From Ignelater luminosus (taxonomy: Eukaryota > Arthropoda > Insecta > Coleoptera > Elateridae): DNA of 64,000 bases. The position numbers were made by a program, and so were the translations under genes. Below are positions 11,140 to 23,984 of the stretch, one piece after another. Position 1 is the first letter of the stretch. Every line of letters starts with the position of its first letter. The notes under the pieces are model-generated. The model worked only from the letters and a program-made list of their open reading frames with translations, was not told the origin of the DNA and did not search any database. The stretch covers positions 25,171 through 89,170 of the forward strand of contig VTPC01000976.1 of NCBI GenBank assembly GCA_011009095.1. Direction: 5' to 3'.

Positions 11140-12430
11140 TGTACAAATTACATAAATGGTTTGATATGGCCACCCTGTTTCTCTAAACATAACCGAACTC
11201 TATCTTTGATACTATTGAAAATTGAAACTAAGGTTTCTGGTGATATATTATTAGTTTCGTTTTGTATAGCCTCTTTTAATTCGTCAATATTCTGTGGACG
11301 GTGCCTGTAAACATTATTCTTCAAATGCCCAAATAGAAAAAAGAAAATGGTGTGAGATCGGGAGACCGAGGGGGCCATCGTCCGCAACTAATCACTCGGT
11401 CATCATAGAACTTTTCCAAATAACGAATAGTAGTGCGTGCCGTATGTACTGATGCACCATCTTGCTGGAAGTAGCCCTCTTGAATTTCATCATGCTATAG
11501 TTGTTCGATAAAAGGTGTTAAAATATTATCTCGGTATCTTTCTCCACTGATTGTGTCATTAAAAAACAATGGACCATAGATCCTGCGTCTTGACATCGCA
11601 ACCCATACACCAACCTTCTGGGGATGCAAACTTGTTTCTTCATAATTGTGGAGATTCTCTGTGGCCCAGGTTCTGTAATTTTGGCTGCTTCATCTGACAT
11701 AAATGTAATATTTAATATGTCATCGTTGTTCAAGTGTTGCATAAACCACTGACAGTATTAAACTCGTAACTGATAATCATGCGGAAACAGTTCTTGTATT
11801 ACAGACACTTTATAGGGATGCATTCGTAGCTTCTTTTTTAATGCAACTTGGCAACTTCCATATGAAAGTCCTGCGGAAAAAGTTGTTGGTTAGATTATGG
11901 TTTAAAATAGTTTAAATTGTTTAATGAATGTAAATAAATCAGAAATAAATAGCAGTGCCAGTTTTTTATTTAAGTTTGCTAATAAAACAATTAAATTACT
12001 ACAAGCGATAAATAATTCAAAATAATTAATAATTTAAAACACAAACGAAGCAAAACATATCATTTGTTTAATGCAAATAGATTCCTACCAGTTTCAGTGG
12101 CTAAACGTTTAATCGATTTATAGGGACTACGATTCATTCGCATCTGCATGTCCTCGAGAACTTCGTCAGTTAATACGGTTGGTCTACTAGATGATTTGCC
12201 TTTGCAGATGCAATGTTTTTCTTCAAACCGCTTAAGTATATTATGTCTACAAATGCATGGTAGTGGACTTGCACTGCAGGAAAAGCTTGTTCAAATTGTT
12301 GGATACAAGATTGTAATGAATAGGTCCATGAACCATCTGCATTCTGTGTTCCACTTCGATAGTGAGCTATTAAAATAAATTTATCTTGTTCGCTTGTAAA
12401 CGGCATCGCAAAAATGTAATCTTCCAAACT
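11140..12430 (-). mobile_element. Tc1/mariner-type element remnant, insect HTH (DUF4817-like) group
   Basis: The coding span of a decayed DNA transposon. The outer ends were not found: I could not pair terminal inverted repeats in 10,450-11,140 with 12,430-12,900, so the limits given are those of the recognisable protein. The GC-richer sequence at 12,590-12,900 may be its upstream part. The element contains an intron at 11,871-12,088, which is unusual for a mariner-type gene. Confidence 0.65.
11148..12427 (-). pseudogene. Intron-containing transposase pseudogene
   Basis: A Tc1/mariner-type transposase with an N-terminal helix-turn-helix of the kind labelled DUF4817 in insects. Exon 1 runs from the ATG at 12,427 (MEDYIFAMPFTSEQDKFILI), through a frameshift near 12,265 (LKRFEEKHCICKGK, RPTVLTDEVLEDMQM), to KRLATETG at 12,089. 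Removing 11,871-12,088 joins it in phase to LSYGSCQVALKKKLRMHPYK (GAA-ACT-G|GA-CTT). Exon 2 then has an in-frame stop after FPHDYQLRV. The DDE core follows as TFMSDEAAKI (first Asp), and the second Asp block is lost. The C-terminus is FGHLKNNVYRHRPQNIDELK and ends HIKPFM near 11,148. Stops and frameshifts make it non-functional. Confidence 0.75.
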
Positions 12431-14909
12431 GAAATAATCATGCAGTTTTTAAATTTATTATCACACTTTGAATGCATTAAATCTAACTTACCTCAATTAA
12501 CTCACAAAAAACAGATTTAGTCTTGAAAAAGACTGATTTTTAAATAGAACAAAATAAACTGTAAAAAACGCAAAACAGAGACCAAGAAATCACGGAACGT
12601 ACGCACGCCGATGTAATTTTAGGTTAGAAATATACTCGTGAGGGAGTCACTCCGCAGTGTAGCCAACGTTGAAAGGTGAAATTTCGCGTCACTTTTAAAT
12701 TAGTGGTCACGTGGCTTCCTATTAATGATGATGTCCCTGTACTAACTAAACAAGACTTCAGGTCATTTAGTTTGCATTTTCTAAAGTTCAAACTTTTCAA
12801 GTTTATGAACGACGCTGCCTTTTCGACAATGCAAAATTGCGGAAAATACACTGCGCATGTGTTGCAATGACAAATTGATGCGAATCTTAGCACAAACTTG
12901 TGGCTGAAGGCTTTATCTACGTAAGTATATATGATCTAAAATCTGAACCAAAAGTAATCATTTTGCTGTTAGAGACTTAAAGCTTTTCAGTTCTAATTCT
13001 AATACATAATTACGAAATCTCTAATCTTAAATCTTAATTAAAGATGTCGAAAAAATCTTTTCCTACTGTAAATGTTGTTTCAGCTTTATTATATAAGAAC
13101 AATTTGAAGCTTCATGGATATAGTTTTCTTCAAACGTAATAACATCAAATAAGATCTTTATTATAATTTGAGAACTATTCATAAAAACTTCTTTTGAGTC
13201 TCAAGATCAAAGTACAATTGAAATAAAACCTAAACAAATCTTTATTCGAAAACTATCCCTTTTATATACTTAAACTATTTAACTCAAAAGTAATACAATT
13301 TATTCTACAAAGCTTGTGCATCATTAGGCGTCGATTAAATAATTTTTGTTGTAATTATTCTATCACAAATTAGTCTTAATTAATTTTACTTTTAATAAAT
13401 GCACATCAATAAACAAACAACTTTTGACAGTAAGCTGTTTTGCTAAACAAATTTCTAATAGCAAAAATGGTCTAGAACTATATTAATTCATACTAAAAGC
13501 AGCTTACTGCTGACGGCGTATACGATCACGGTGTTCAGACTGTTAGTCGCATTATTTCCAATAATTGTACACAAAAGAATATTGTCATTGGTAGGTTAAG
13601 TTTCCAATGTACTTTCAAAAATTTAATAAAAATATGCAGGATGTGATTGGATAACATTCTATCTATAAAGTAACCTTCACGTAAAATCAGTTATCAGTGC
13701 CATTAACCCATGAATTCATACGCCGTATAATCTAACAAAGGTACTGTGATTGTTCCACATAACAGTCTAATTCCAACGCTTAACAATATTCTAGGAAAAC
13801 TGAATTAATAGAAGATAGTACAATGTGCGTGTTTAATAAACTGCAGTACACTACAGACGTAGTAATTCATTCTGACAAATTGTACTCTCAGTTCAGAAAA
13901 AAGAGTGTTTTGGGAATGTTTATCTGTAATTGTGTACACAAAAGGAACACATTATTTTAAAAGTACTATTCTTATCCCGATACGACGCTTTACATGACCA
14001 TATGGTTTTGAGCTAGTTATTAGTAGAAAAGAAATTGAACTTTTAATATGTCTGTTATATCAAAGAGCGTAGAGAAGACGTAAATGGAATATAAATAAAA
14101 CTTTAACTGTTGAACGATTAGACTCCTATTTATGTATTATTATCTACAATTTTCTTGTTGTAGAATGTACATAAATATAATGTTATAAGTCAACTCTGTA
14201 GAACACCTGATATAGCAATGAATTTTGAACTTTCGTTCTTAAACCATTCATGGAAACAAAAAATTAAATATTTCTAACTTTTCTTCTTCACGAAAGTTAC
14301 TGGGTTACAAAAAATAAATAAAATATTCTTTTTGCTCGTTTCTTCTTAGAATCCGACAAAGATCTTGCTGGCATCGAGATATAAAAATATTCAATACGTT
14401 ATTACCGGGAACGGAAAAAGGATACACAAACTGTCGGTATTGAAATGTATTCATATCCGGATTTGTTTTATATTACAGAGGGGATATTTTTTATCTCCAG
14501 GTATTATTAAATTCAAATTTAGTATTACTTGCAAACTTAAGTTACTGGTTTTGCGGTCAAAGTGTATCTGAACTTCAACAGTTAGTCTCAAGTTTAGGGG
14601 TAGAGAACTTAAACAATTATTAAACATTTTCTTATTTTAGTTCAATAAAGTGTAGCAGTTTTAGTAATATTTTAATAGCTGTAGGAGTAGGTTCGATCTA
14701 TCAAACCAGTAATATTAAAGTTTTATTATCTAACTAAGTTTACGAGTGGTGAATCTACAAAAACAGTTTTAGCGAAATTCTATAAATTACATATTACTTA
14801 CGGTTACCAAACAATCCTGTAATAAATTTCTGCGAATTTAGATAGACGTAGCAACTACATCTTGTAATACTATTGGGCGTACAATAATAAAACATTTTGC
14901 AATTTTTAA
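12431..14909. other. Non-coding DNA, no gene recognised
   Basis: 12,590-12,900 is a little richer in GC (with CGTACGCACGCCGATG and GTCACGTGG) and may belong to the adjacent transposon. The rest is AT-rich with only short random frames. Confidence 0.5.
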
Positions 14910-15197
14910 TATTTTGGGTTACATTTAAAAATCATAGTAGATAAATAACTGAAGATTTGAAGTTTAACTAATTTTGTAAAGTTGTTAGGGAAATATAAGT
15001 TACATAACAATAAAATATAATGTATTTAAAATTTTAATAATCATCGCAGAACGTTGAAACACCCTGTATATTTTTCATTATTATTATTATTATTATTATA
15101 TTATTCATTCATAACTTTACGCAACTAGATAGTTATCTAACAAATTCAAAATTTCCAGTCATTTATCTCCTGTAGTATTTAAATGTAACCCAAAATA
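14910..15197. mobile_element. MITE-like element, 20-bp inverted repeats
   Basis: TATTTTGGGTTACATTTAAA (14,910-14,929) returns as its reverse complement TTTAAATGTAACCCAAAATA at 15,178-15,197, a perfect 20-bp inverted pair 288 bp end to end. The interior has no coding sequence. It contains ACACCCTGTATA (15,059-15,070) and the ATT microsatellite. Size and structure fit a miniature inverted-repeat element; the target duplication is not certain. Confidence 0.65.
15077..15106. repeat. ATT microsatellite
   Basis: About ten near-perfect ATT units with one interruption, inside the MITE-like element. Confidence 0.9.
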
Positions 15198-16243
15198 GGA
15201 TTGCCCCGCCCTGCCCTTTCCGTTCTTATCTCTACTCTTACTTACGAAAAATAATAATTTCTTAATAAAATAAGTTTCTGTTAAAATGCCTAAATGACTA
15301 TACTACACCAACAATTTTGAACTTCCATTACTAAAACGCTATCAATTTTCAAAGCCCTGGCGTATTATAAATGGGACAGAAATGTCAATAAACCACGTAA
15401 CCTCCGTGTTACAGCGCACGTTAGCTGACCAAAAATTAAAATAAATCTAACGCTAGACGCTCAATGTTGACAGGTAGATAGCAACACACTTTGATAGAGG
15501 AAAATAAATTTTTATTTATTCAGACTGATAATTAAAGCATAGGTAACGAGTTTAAAATAAAATATAAATGGTGATTAATATCAATGACCGATATTTGAAA
15601 CTCTTCGTCAAGAAGTTGACTTGACAAATTTCAAATTTTAAATGAACGATAGATACTGTTAGCAAGGTTATTTCTTGAGAAGCTGTAGACTCATAATCAA
15701 CCCGTGAAAGACGTTGCATGTAAAACAATAGTGAAAAGAAAGAAAGTTTTTAAAACAGTTATAAATATTTCTTTCTTCTTTGGATTAATTTAGACAATTT
15801 GAAAAACAAGCATTTTGACCATTTTTGTTGTTTTTTTAAAATTCTTTTATACATTTAAAAGCGTAATTTTATTACTCCATATTGCACACACAGTTCTGTG
15901 GAAGTTTTTTCTCTAATTCAAAGTTCAATTTTGTGAATACTTTTTAGACAACTGTCAATTGTGGTCAACTATACTTGTTGCTGTTACACACAGCAGTAGA
16001 ATTAATTACACTGATCAGCAGTGACTTTGTTGCCCTTGATATAAGATAGGTTCTAGGATGATTTTAAGTTAACAATTATAAAACCACGATTGGTTTTGTG
16101 AAATGGGCTCTAGTTTTATAAATAATCGGTATTTTTGTGTATCCATTTTGCTGACCAAGTAAGAAGTTGATCATTTTTAAATCAACACAAATCGACCATT
16201 GATGTTCGTAGTAATTGATTTCTTGCAAAAGCAATTTAATATT
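15198..16243. other. AT-rich non-coding DNA
   Basis: No gene, RNA or repeat recognised. GC-richer sequence at 15,200-15,480 has no recognisable reading frame. Confidence 0.5.
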
Positions 16244-17125
16244 CTCTTATTCTTCTTTTAGTTTGGTTGAATGAACAATTAAGATGGACGCATATCAGTT
16301 TCCATTGTGCAGTAAAACACATTTTAAACTTCTTTTGCAGCTATCAATAAAGAGTCGCCAATCAGTAGGTTTATATTCAGATAAACCCATGTCCAGATGT
16401 AACTTCGCGGTATTGTTACTATAGACAGGTTCTTCATCGTCACTGAAATATGGTAAAATATTTTTTTCTCTTGTTTTATATGCTGTAATCGTTACTTTTG
16501 GTCGCAATAAATTCTTTTCCTTTAATCTGGACGCTAATATTTCCGATGCCTGTTTTGGTAAACTAAGATCTCGTATCAAATCACTAAGTTTATTTTGATA
16601 AAACAACTGTGGCGCTGACGTTTCTCCTGCATATTCACTTCCACTTGTACCTATAGATTGTATTCAACGTTGTGAGCCTGGTAACACCATTTCTTCTGAC
16701 GGTGTACGCTCTGGTTGTGAGCCGTAAATAGGTCGAAACAGTTCTTTGTTGTGTAACACAGGACGTATGAACTTTATATTAGGATATTCCTGTGTTTTAT
16801 GCCGATTAAAGCCTTTGACGTGTACTACACAAAAGTAGCAATCATCGATATGATTCGTGGGCTCCCTCTAGATCATAGGAATACCGAAGTCTAATCCTGA
16901 GCGTTCCCCTTTCTTCCACAAGCGCAAAGACTTAATACGAGATTTGCAAACCTTATGAGAAACCCATGACTTATCTTGTTTTTCGATTTGTACACCAAAA
17001 TAAGCAACATAAACCTCCTTTACAAAGTCTGTGATATTTCGTCTCTGTCTTGCTGTTGTATACACACCACAAATGTAGCAAAATATATAAGAATAATATT
17101 CGCATCTTCTTGATGATGAACTCAT
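16244..17125 (-). pseudogene. Pseudogene of a repetitive insect protein family with N-terminal Cys motif
   Basis: One continuous minus-strand frame from the ATG at 17,125 (MSSSSRRCEYYSYIFCYICG) to about 16,244, interrupted by three stops. These fall after FGIPMI near 16,866, in the spacer near 16,663, and after LLHNGN at 16,295. The start resembles a zinc-binding module: CYICG, then RQRRNITDFVKEVYVAYFGV, then HKVCKS. Later blocks are KLSDLIRDLSLPKQASEILA, FSDDEEPVYSNN, EYKPTDWRLFIDSCKRSLKC and LHNGN. I know this arrangement from a multicopy unnamed family in insect and cnidarian genomes, whose members continue for several hundred residues. Only the N-terminal third remains here. The family is probably transposon-derived, but its function is unknown to me. 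Confidence 0.7.
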
Positions 17126-20100
17126 ATTTCTATGAATAACTCTTACTATAAGAATCAATAAAATAAAATATAAACAAAGTTTTGATCATAACTTACCAAA
17201 AAGCCCGTTAAGTGTCCTTCAATCTTAATAAAAAACTAAATACTTTAGCTGTCACAAGAGGTTAGAGACGCCAGGAGAATCAACGTGTCATGAGCTGCCA
17301 TGTGATGTACGGATGCGCGTGAGCAGAGTTAAAATGTTAAATATTGTTCGGACTTGCAGACATACTCCATAACATAAAAACTGGAACCAATATGATTACT
17401 TTCATGACTTTATTTGTAAATTGTGTGTTCTTAATCGTAAAAATCCGCAGAAATAGCTAGGTCAACAAAACCTTTTTTTAAAATTTTGTTGAGCTGTGTT
17501 ATTTCACCTAATCTTTGTGTCACTGTAATTATTGAACATTTCAAAGAATGAAAATAAGACATGAAACAAAAAATTGTTGATTTAAAATCACACAATTGGT
17601 TTAACCGCAGCGTAGTAAAAGCTGGCGAAAGTATTAATTTAAGTCGTCTCTGGTACCAAAATAAAGCAACTTAGTTAATTAATTGTGTATTTATGTATAA
17701 TATTGCTGTACGAGTACATGAAAATTTGGTAAACCGCGTCGACTAATACGAAGGCATTGTTTTATAATCTAGAATTGCATTGTCTCCTTGAAAGAGAGGT
17801 AGTTAGGTGACAAAGAGCTTTAAGTGGGTGAAGATTATCTTACCGGAATTGATGATCTTGAAAAATGATGTTGCAGATTATTCAGCGTTACCAACCACGA
17901 CAGAAATTATTACTTAGAAATGCAAACTTCATGTAACCAGATTGCTGCTGTTGCTGTAGGCACAGTAATTTTCGTCTAAAGCCTCTGGATACTTACCTAT
18001 ATAAAGAGAAGGTGGCAGCTTAGTATTCCATATAAAAAAGATTTTGCAGCGCAACGAATAGCCTTAGATACTTTTAGATGAGTTTTCTGAATTTTTAATG
18101 TCGAGTAGGTATCGTATATATAGAATTAATTCAATATTAATAAAATGCCTAAATCAAATACAATTAAAAAGCGCCTCTTCTAGAAATAGAATACACAAAA
18201 CATTTGAGAATTTGATGTTTATAACATAAACTTTAATATTATTTACAAGCCAATATTAGATCCAAAGGTGGAACAATGCGTTCAAAAAATACAAATATTA
18301 AATGTTATTGAGATATGTTCAGACATTGGAAAATTAGGAATTCAATAAAAGTAATTGTTGCTTGTAACGTATTTAAGACGTTTCTAAACAATAGAGATAA
18401 AAAGTTGTAAGGCAGAAAACATTTACCACAAAACTAGGCAAACGAGTGTTCAAAGCGAAAAGGTATACACAAAGAAATTAGAAATCAACGCACAACATAG
18501 AAATGTTTTGTACTTAAAAGTCATAAATTTGAGCAATCGATACAAACAGTTAATGTTAAACTCTCAGCGCAGGTTATCTTAATTTAAGGCAGATTTGTTG
18601 CACGAGTAATCCGAACAGAAAGGACTATCAATGCTCGCATGTTACTAATTATAATCTATTTACCTAGTAATTACGTATATTATAATTGATAATCAGTGAT
18701 ACTAGATACCTACAAATTAGCTTAACGACATGATATGATGAGAGATATGATACTGAAAGTAAAAGAAGATTAGCCAGGAATATTATTAGTATCTTTTATC
18801 ATCTGCACTTTTTCATTAACAACTTACAGAGAGTGGTAACTGAATATTATAAAGTAAATAATGTAACAGCAGAACTTTAACACAAATATTCCTTACTGAC
18901 TGTACCGGAAGAAATATTTTTATTCAGGCAATAACCTTCTTAAAATGAAGGTATATATGAATATCAATTTTTTCCCAACAGTTCAATAAATTGTTTTTCA
19001 TTAAACAAATACCTGCTTATTCACTCAATAAACCAAATTTAATTTACAATTCCAGTGAATTGTTTGAGATATATAAAAGAACCTTTTAAAAACATCTTTG
19101 TGAATCTTCTTCTCGTTATCTTTCAACTCGTTTACGCAAATCAATTCAGTGGGTTTCCATTTCTTTAACACGCCACTATTTTGTTTCATTTAATCATTTA
19201 AGGAAAATGGAATAGCTTTTATTTCCTCAATAGGGTTTCTGTTTTCAAATGGAGTTATGCATAAACCAATAGGTTCGTTTCAGAAAATATTACGAAGGGC
19301 TAAAGGACTACAAAAATGCTAACAGTGGGCGCGTTTAAATAAATACAATTACAAATATTTAACTGTGTTATTAAAATAAAAATACATCTAGATATTTTTA
19401 CTAAATATTTTTAAAAAGCATGAATGGACACCCACTACATAAATTGGCGAAGTTTAAAAATAGCAAGATAAACGTACCGAAAAATTATATCACCACAAGG
19501 TGGATGAATTATTGGTAAGGCAAGCTAACGTCATCAACGAACGCAGAACAATGAAATAACGTTTATAAATTAAAATAAATAAAGGAAGAAAAATTGTGCG
19601 AATAACTGTGAAATATGAGAGGTCACCAAAATACCAAATAAACACAAGTTATTCGCTTGGTAATTTTACAGAACAGAAGGTTTTAACGTCATCCGTTTAA
19701 TTAGATATAAATCAAACTGATGGTGGGTATAATTTGATATAGTCAGTAATCCAAATAGAAATTTCACAATACAATAAATACATACACTAAAAATACAATA
19801 GGTTAATGATAAAGATAGATAAGCGTAAGTATTTTTAAAAATAATTAACTTTTGTATACAAAGTGAGTCTTTTTAATTCTCTAAAACAATGAATTTTTAT
19901 AACAAATGTTTTAAAGGAAAAATATTTACAGAATATACACAAACTTTGGAAGAAACATTTTTTTGACTTCATCTTTCAAGGATATGTGTACATTCTCCTT
20001 AAATATATTAATAAATAAGAAAATGATTCAGACATGTTTTTTGCTCTATAGCATAGAATAATATTTTGTAGAGAAAAATCTACGTTTCCGTTTGCAAAAG

Positions 20101-23100
20101 AAATATCAGCCTTGATCTGATCTTGAGATAACCTATTGTCTCAATCTAAAAAACTCATCCTGTACAGAGGATGTAAATTAGAAAAATACAGAGCGACTTT
20201 AGCATCTTGACAGACAAGCAGTGGCGCTACAACAACCCCACTGGTCATGACAAAATAGTTAGTATAATGATTCCCAGAAATATTGTAGGACCTTCTAAAG
20301 GTAAATATGCAAACTTTGGGAAATAATCTACAACATACAATAAAAAATACTTTAAACCCAACCAAGAGGTTTAAATCTTGCATTTGGCAATGCAGTAACA
20401 AAATGCACAAAAGCAAATGATATTGCAAACTGTTACAATCTAAATACTTCCCAACTTATGTTTATTTGCGAATAATAATTGTGTGTCATACAATTTTAGT
20501 CTGATATATTCTAAGTGCGCACTACACGTTGTTTGCATACTGGAGTGTTTACGCTAGGTTATAAGATTTTGATTTCTGATTAATGAGTCTTGATTTCTAT
20601 GAAATGTAGGTATGCCACACTAACTTCCAAAAGGTGTGAACTTAGTGAATGTAGGTAAACAGATTGGTACCGTCATGAGCTGTATACTACTTTATATCTG
20701 ATGAGTCAATTGATGTGCCGATAAATGATCTGACGTCAACACAACAGAACTAGCTAGTGGAATTCAATTGGTAAAATGATAGCAACCGAAGAATTTTACC
20801 TGGCAAAATGCCAACAAAATACTATTTTGATAAACTGGAATAGCATAAAAATCAGAAAGGCAGCGTGCCAAAATACTGCCACAATTTAAGAAAGTTTTTA
20901 TTTCTGCTGTAACAACTGACCAAATCTAACCAAAACTAAATAGCATTTGGGCTGCGTAGAAATCACCTAGAACTAGAACATCTATAAATTTATACAGTTT
21001 ACCTTCCAAATGCAAAGTATTGAAACGTCAAAGAATTGAACGATGTTTAAAATTCCAAAATGATTAAAATTAATTCTTTACAGAATATCTCTTTTCAAGA
21101 TTGAAATCCAAATATTCAAATTCTTAGCAAAACTTCAAATATCTAATGTTGAAGAACAAATGGAAATATATAGTTTTCCCTTTCGTTTGTTGTCATGTTT
21201 TCTGCCTTGTTCTTTGTATTGTATTTATCTTGTCTTTGTATTTTTGCAAACAGATTCTAACATAAGAGTTTTTGTATTTGTTGTATAGCAACATGTTTAG
21301 GACAGATGACAGCAATTCGAAATGCACAATTATATTTAATCAAACGATAATTTTGAACTTTTTAAGGCCTTACTAGATAAACTTCTTGAAAGTCAAACTC
21401 TGCACAAAATGCAAATAGAAGAGAATTAAAAATTTTTTTCGTCACTTTATTACTACTAAGAAAAATTTTGTTTATCATTCTTATTTTGAGAACTATAGCA
21501 ACGATATTATAGGAATGTTTGGGGAGTTTTGATGACCGACTGCTAGAAAGCAACATGATCAGATAATTACTAGCAAATGCTATTTACTAATCAACTTTGT
21601 TACTGCACAAAAAAGTGGAGAATGTTGCATAACCAAAATGTTTTGTCAAATTCTGATTTATGACGATACAACTACTTGAAAACCTTCAGACTCAATTTGA
21701 GAAACATACAGTTTTGGAAAAAGTAATGTTCTGTTAAATAATATTTACAAAAATGAGCAGAACATTATTCAAGTATTTCTTCTGGTATTTAGATTTTTTT
21801 CAATTGCGATTATCGGACAATTGACAAAATCAGATTTTGTTAAACTTTGAGTTTGACATTACTTTAGTCCTATTACATCACCGTACCAACCTTAGCTTTG
21901 CTTTTCCTTAATTTTGTTTTAGCTTAAAATAGAAAAACCCCAAAATATGACTTTTCGTACCAAGTCTGGCATCCTTAGAAAAAAAAGTGACAAATTCAAC
22001 GATACAAACTACCTCTTAACAGGAACTTTTGTTGTAATCATAATGTATTCAGTAGGTTCTATTATTAAGGTGTGCCCAAACAATAATCCAAATTCAAATT
22101 AGCCGAACAGACTAACGAAAAACATTCTGTGAATTCCTTAATTAAAAGTACCTTTAAAATGCTAAGTAAATACTTTTTAGCATGCTACGCTAAAGGATTA
22201 TGCCGGTAAATAGCAAAGAGCAGCTCTCATTACAGTTCACATTGTTTCCGTCTTGTTCGAGTTTGTTTTATATGAAACTTCGAGTGAATTCAGATCTTAA
22301 TGCGTAATTATATGAAAATGAAGAAAATAACTAATCTTTTAATTGTTTTTAAATAATTAAGTAGAATAAATATTTATAAATGTCAGTGTTTGTTTTTACT
22401 TATTGTTGTTTCTATCTATTGAGAAAAAACTCTTAGTGACATTTTCCTAGAAAGCAGCTGTAAAAGGAAGTCGATCAGCTTTTATAAGACAGCTTTATGT
22501 CCAATTATTATCATTAGCGAGAGTTTTACAGACATAATAAGCTAGCTGTATCAGCAAAATTATACGAAAAACGTTGCGAAAAGCAGTTTGTTGATGAAAA
22601 AGGCGCTTTTTATTTTAAGCTCAGTTTAGTTTCTTGTTTTGAATGTCCTATTGTCGCTTAACTGACTATTTTGTAAATTACAAAACTAAAGAATAAAATT
22701 CAAGAATGCAACTTTTATAAAAATATAAATGTGGATTATGGAAGTACCATAAATGAAAAGCTTGAACCAACAATCCTTACCGAGGTAATTTACTAAATAA
22801 TTTCATGTTTAAAATGACTACGTTGACCACAATACCTAGTCATGAAATAATTTCAGAAATACCATTTTGATTTTGAATTTCAGTTCTAGTGTTATTGTTG
22901 TAATAACTCATAAGCCATAAACAAATATAAAATATAAAATAATCTCTTATTGACGTTTTAACAATACATTTTGATTTTGATACTTGAGCACGAGGAACCT
23001 GAAACCCAAGTACGAATAAGAAAAATACCGGCAAAATTCTAGATAAGGAAAAAGTATGAACAGTAATTTTCTATTTTACCTTTCAATAGCCCTATTAAGA

Positions 23101-23289
23101 CTTCTTAGGAATCAAATTATCTTAGAACAGCAACGTCGGCATTTGTAAACGAAGTTGATTTAAATAGTATTCTATACTTATGTAAGTTTTTGAAAATTAG
23201 TCCAAGACTTTATATTATCTAGTTATGCTATAATTATCTTTTAATAATAATGTAAAACCTTAAACAAGATTTACCTTTAGATGTTTTTT
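17126..23289. other. Long AT-rich stretch without recognisable genes
   Basis: Only short open frames occur, none resembling a known protein or bounded by convincing splice signals. 17,250-17,340 is GC-richer and lies just upstream of the pseudogene start, so it may be that element's leader. The open frame at 20,141-20,428 (-) is hydrophobic but unrecognised. The stretch is probably intronic or intergenic. Confidence 0.5.
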
Positions 23290-23470
23290 TTTATATCCAT
23301 CGTAACTCATTAATGTGTGTGTGATCAGATATACCCGTATCTTCAAATAAATAGCTTGCTTTCCGTCCATTAGTGATGAGGTAATCGATTGCGTTTTTTG
23401 TTACACCATTTACAGTTTTGTAGATATTATTGTGTATTGATTAATAGAAGATGAGACACCAAATTATCTA
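23290..23470 (-). mobile_element. LINE endonuclease fragment, possible
   Basis: The minus-strand translation gives a run with VTKNAIDYLITNGRKASYLF and then EDTGISDH. It resembles the C-terminal end of an AP-type LINE endonuclease, where a KxxIDYI(I/L) block is followed by a terminal SDH. The open part is short and the limits are unknown. It could be a chance resemblance, but the SDH-type ending and spacing favour a LINE scrap. Confidence 0.4.
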
Positions 23471-23984
23471 ACATATCCTGTAAAATATGATTTTCTATCC
23501 TAATTCCTAATTTGTTTCTGAATTCACCACATCAATACCTTACTAACAATTAAACGAAAATCCATAAAACAACTTTAAAAATTCATTAGGATTCAATGTT
23601 TAACTCAACTGAGAAATAGCAATAAACAGTTATTGAGGCACTAACAATCAGCAAGATCGTAATTGTTCTGCTAGTCGACACGTAGTTCGTACGTAATTAA
23701 TTTTTTATTTATTATTTAATAAAAACGTGATGGTAGATAATAATAGTTATTTGTGTTAAAGGGGAAGAAAGTGATACTTGTCTTCCAGCGTTTGTTATTT
23801 ATTACATGAGCTGAAGGCGAGGGTGGTAAAGCACACCTTAAAACATTTATCAAAAATCTAAATAAAAGTTATTCTACATCTTTAAACTTGATTTAGCAAC
23901 GCTGGGTATCGCTGCCGATATAGTGCAGTTGCGCCGTACTATTACATGATTTAACTGTTACCTGAATATTCGCAACAGACAGCG

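Noticed and set aside
20141..20428. 95-codon minus-strand frame
   Set aside because: Cys- and Leu-rich random-looking peptide, no known motif, no splice or transcript signals.
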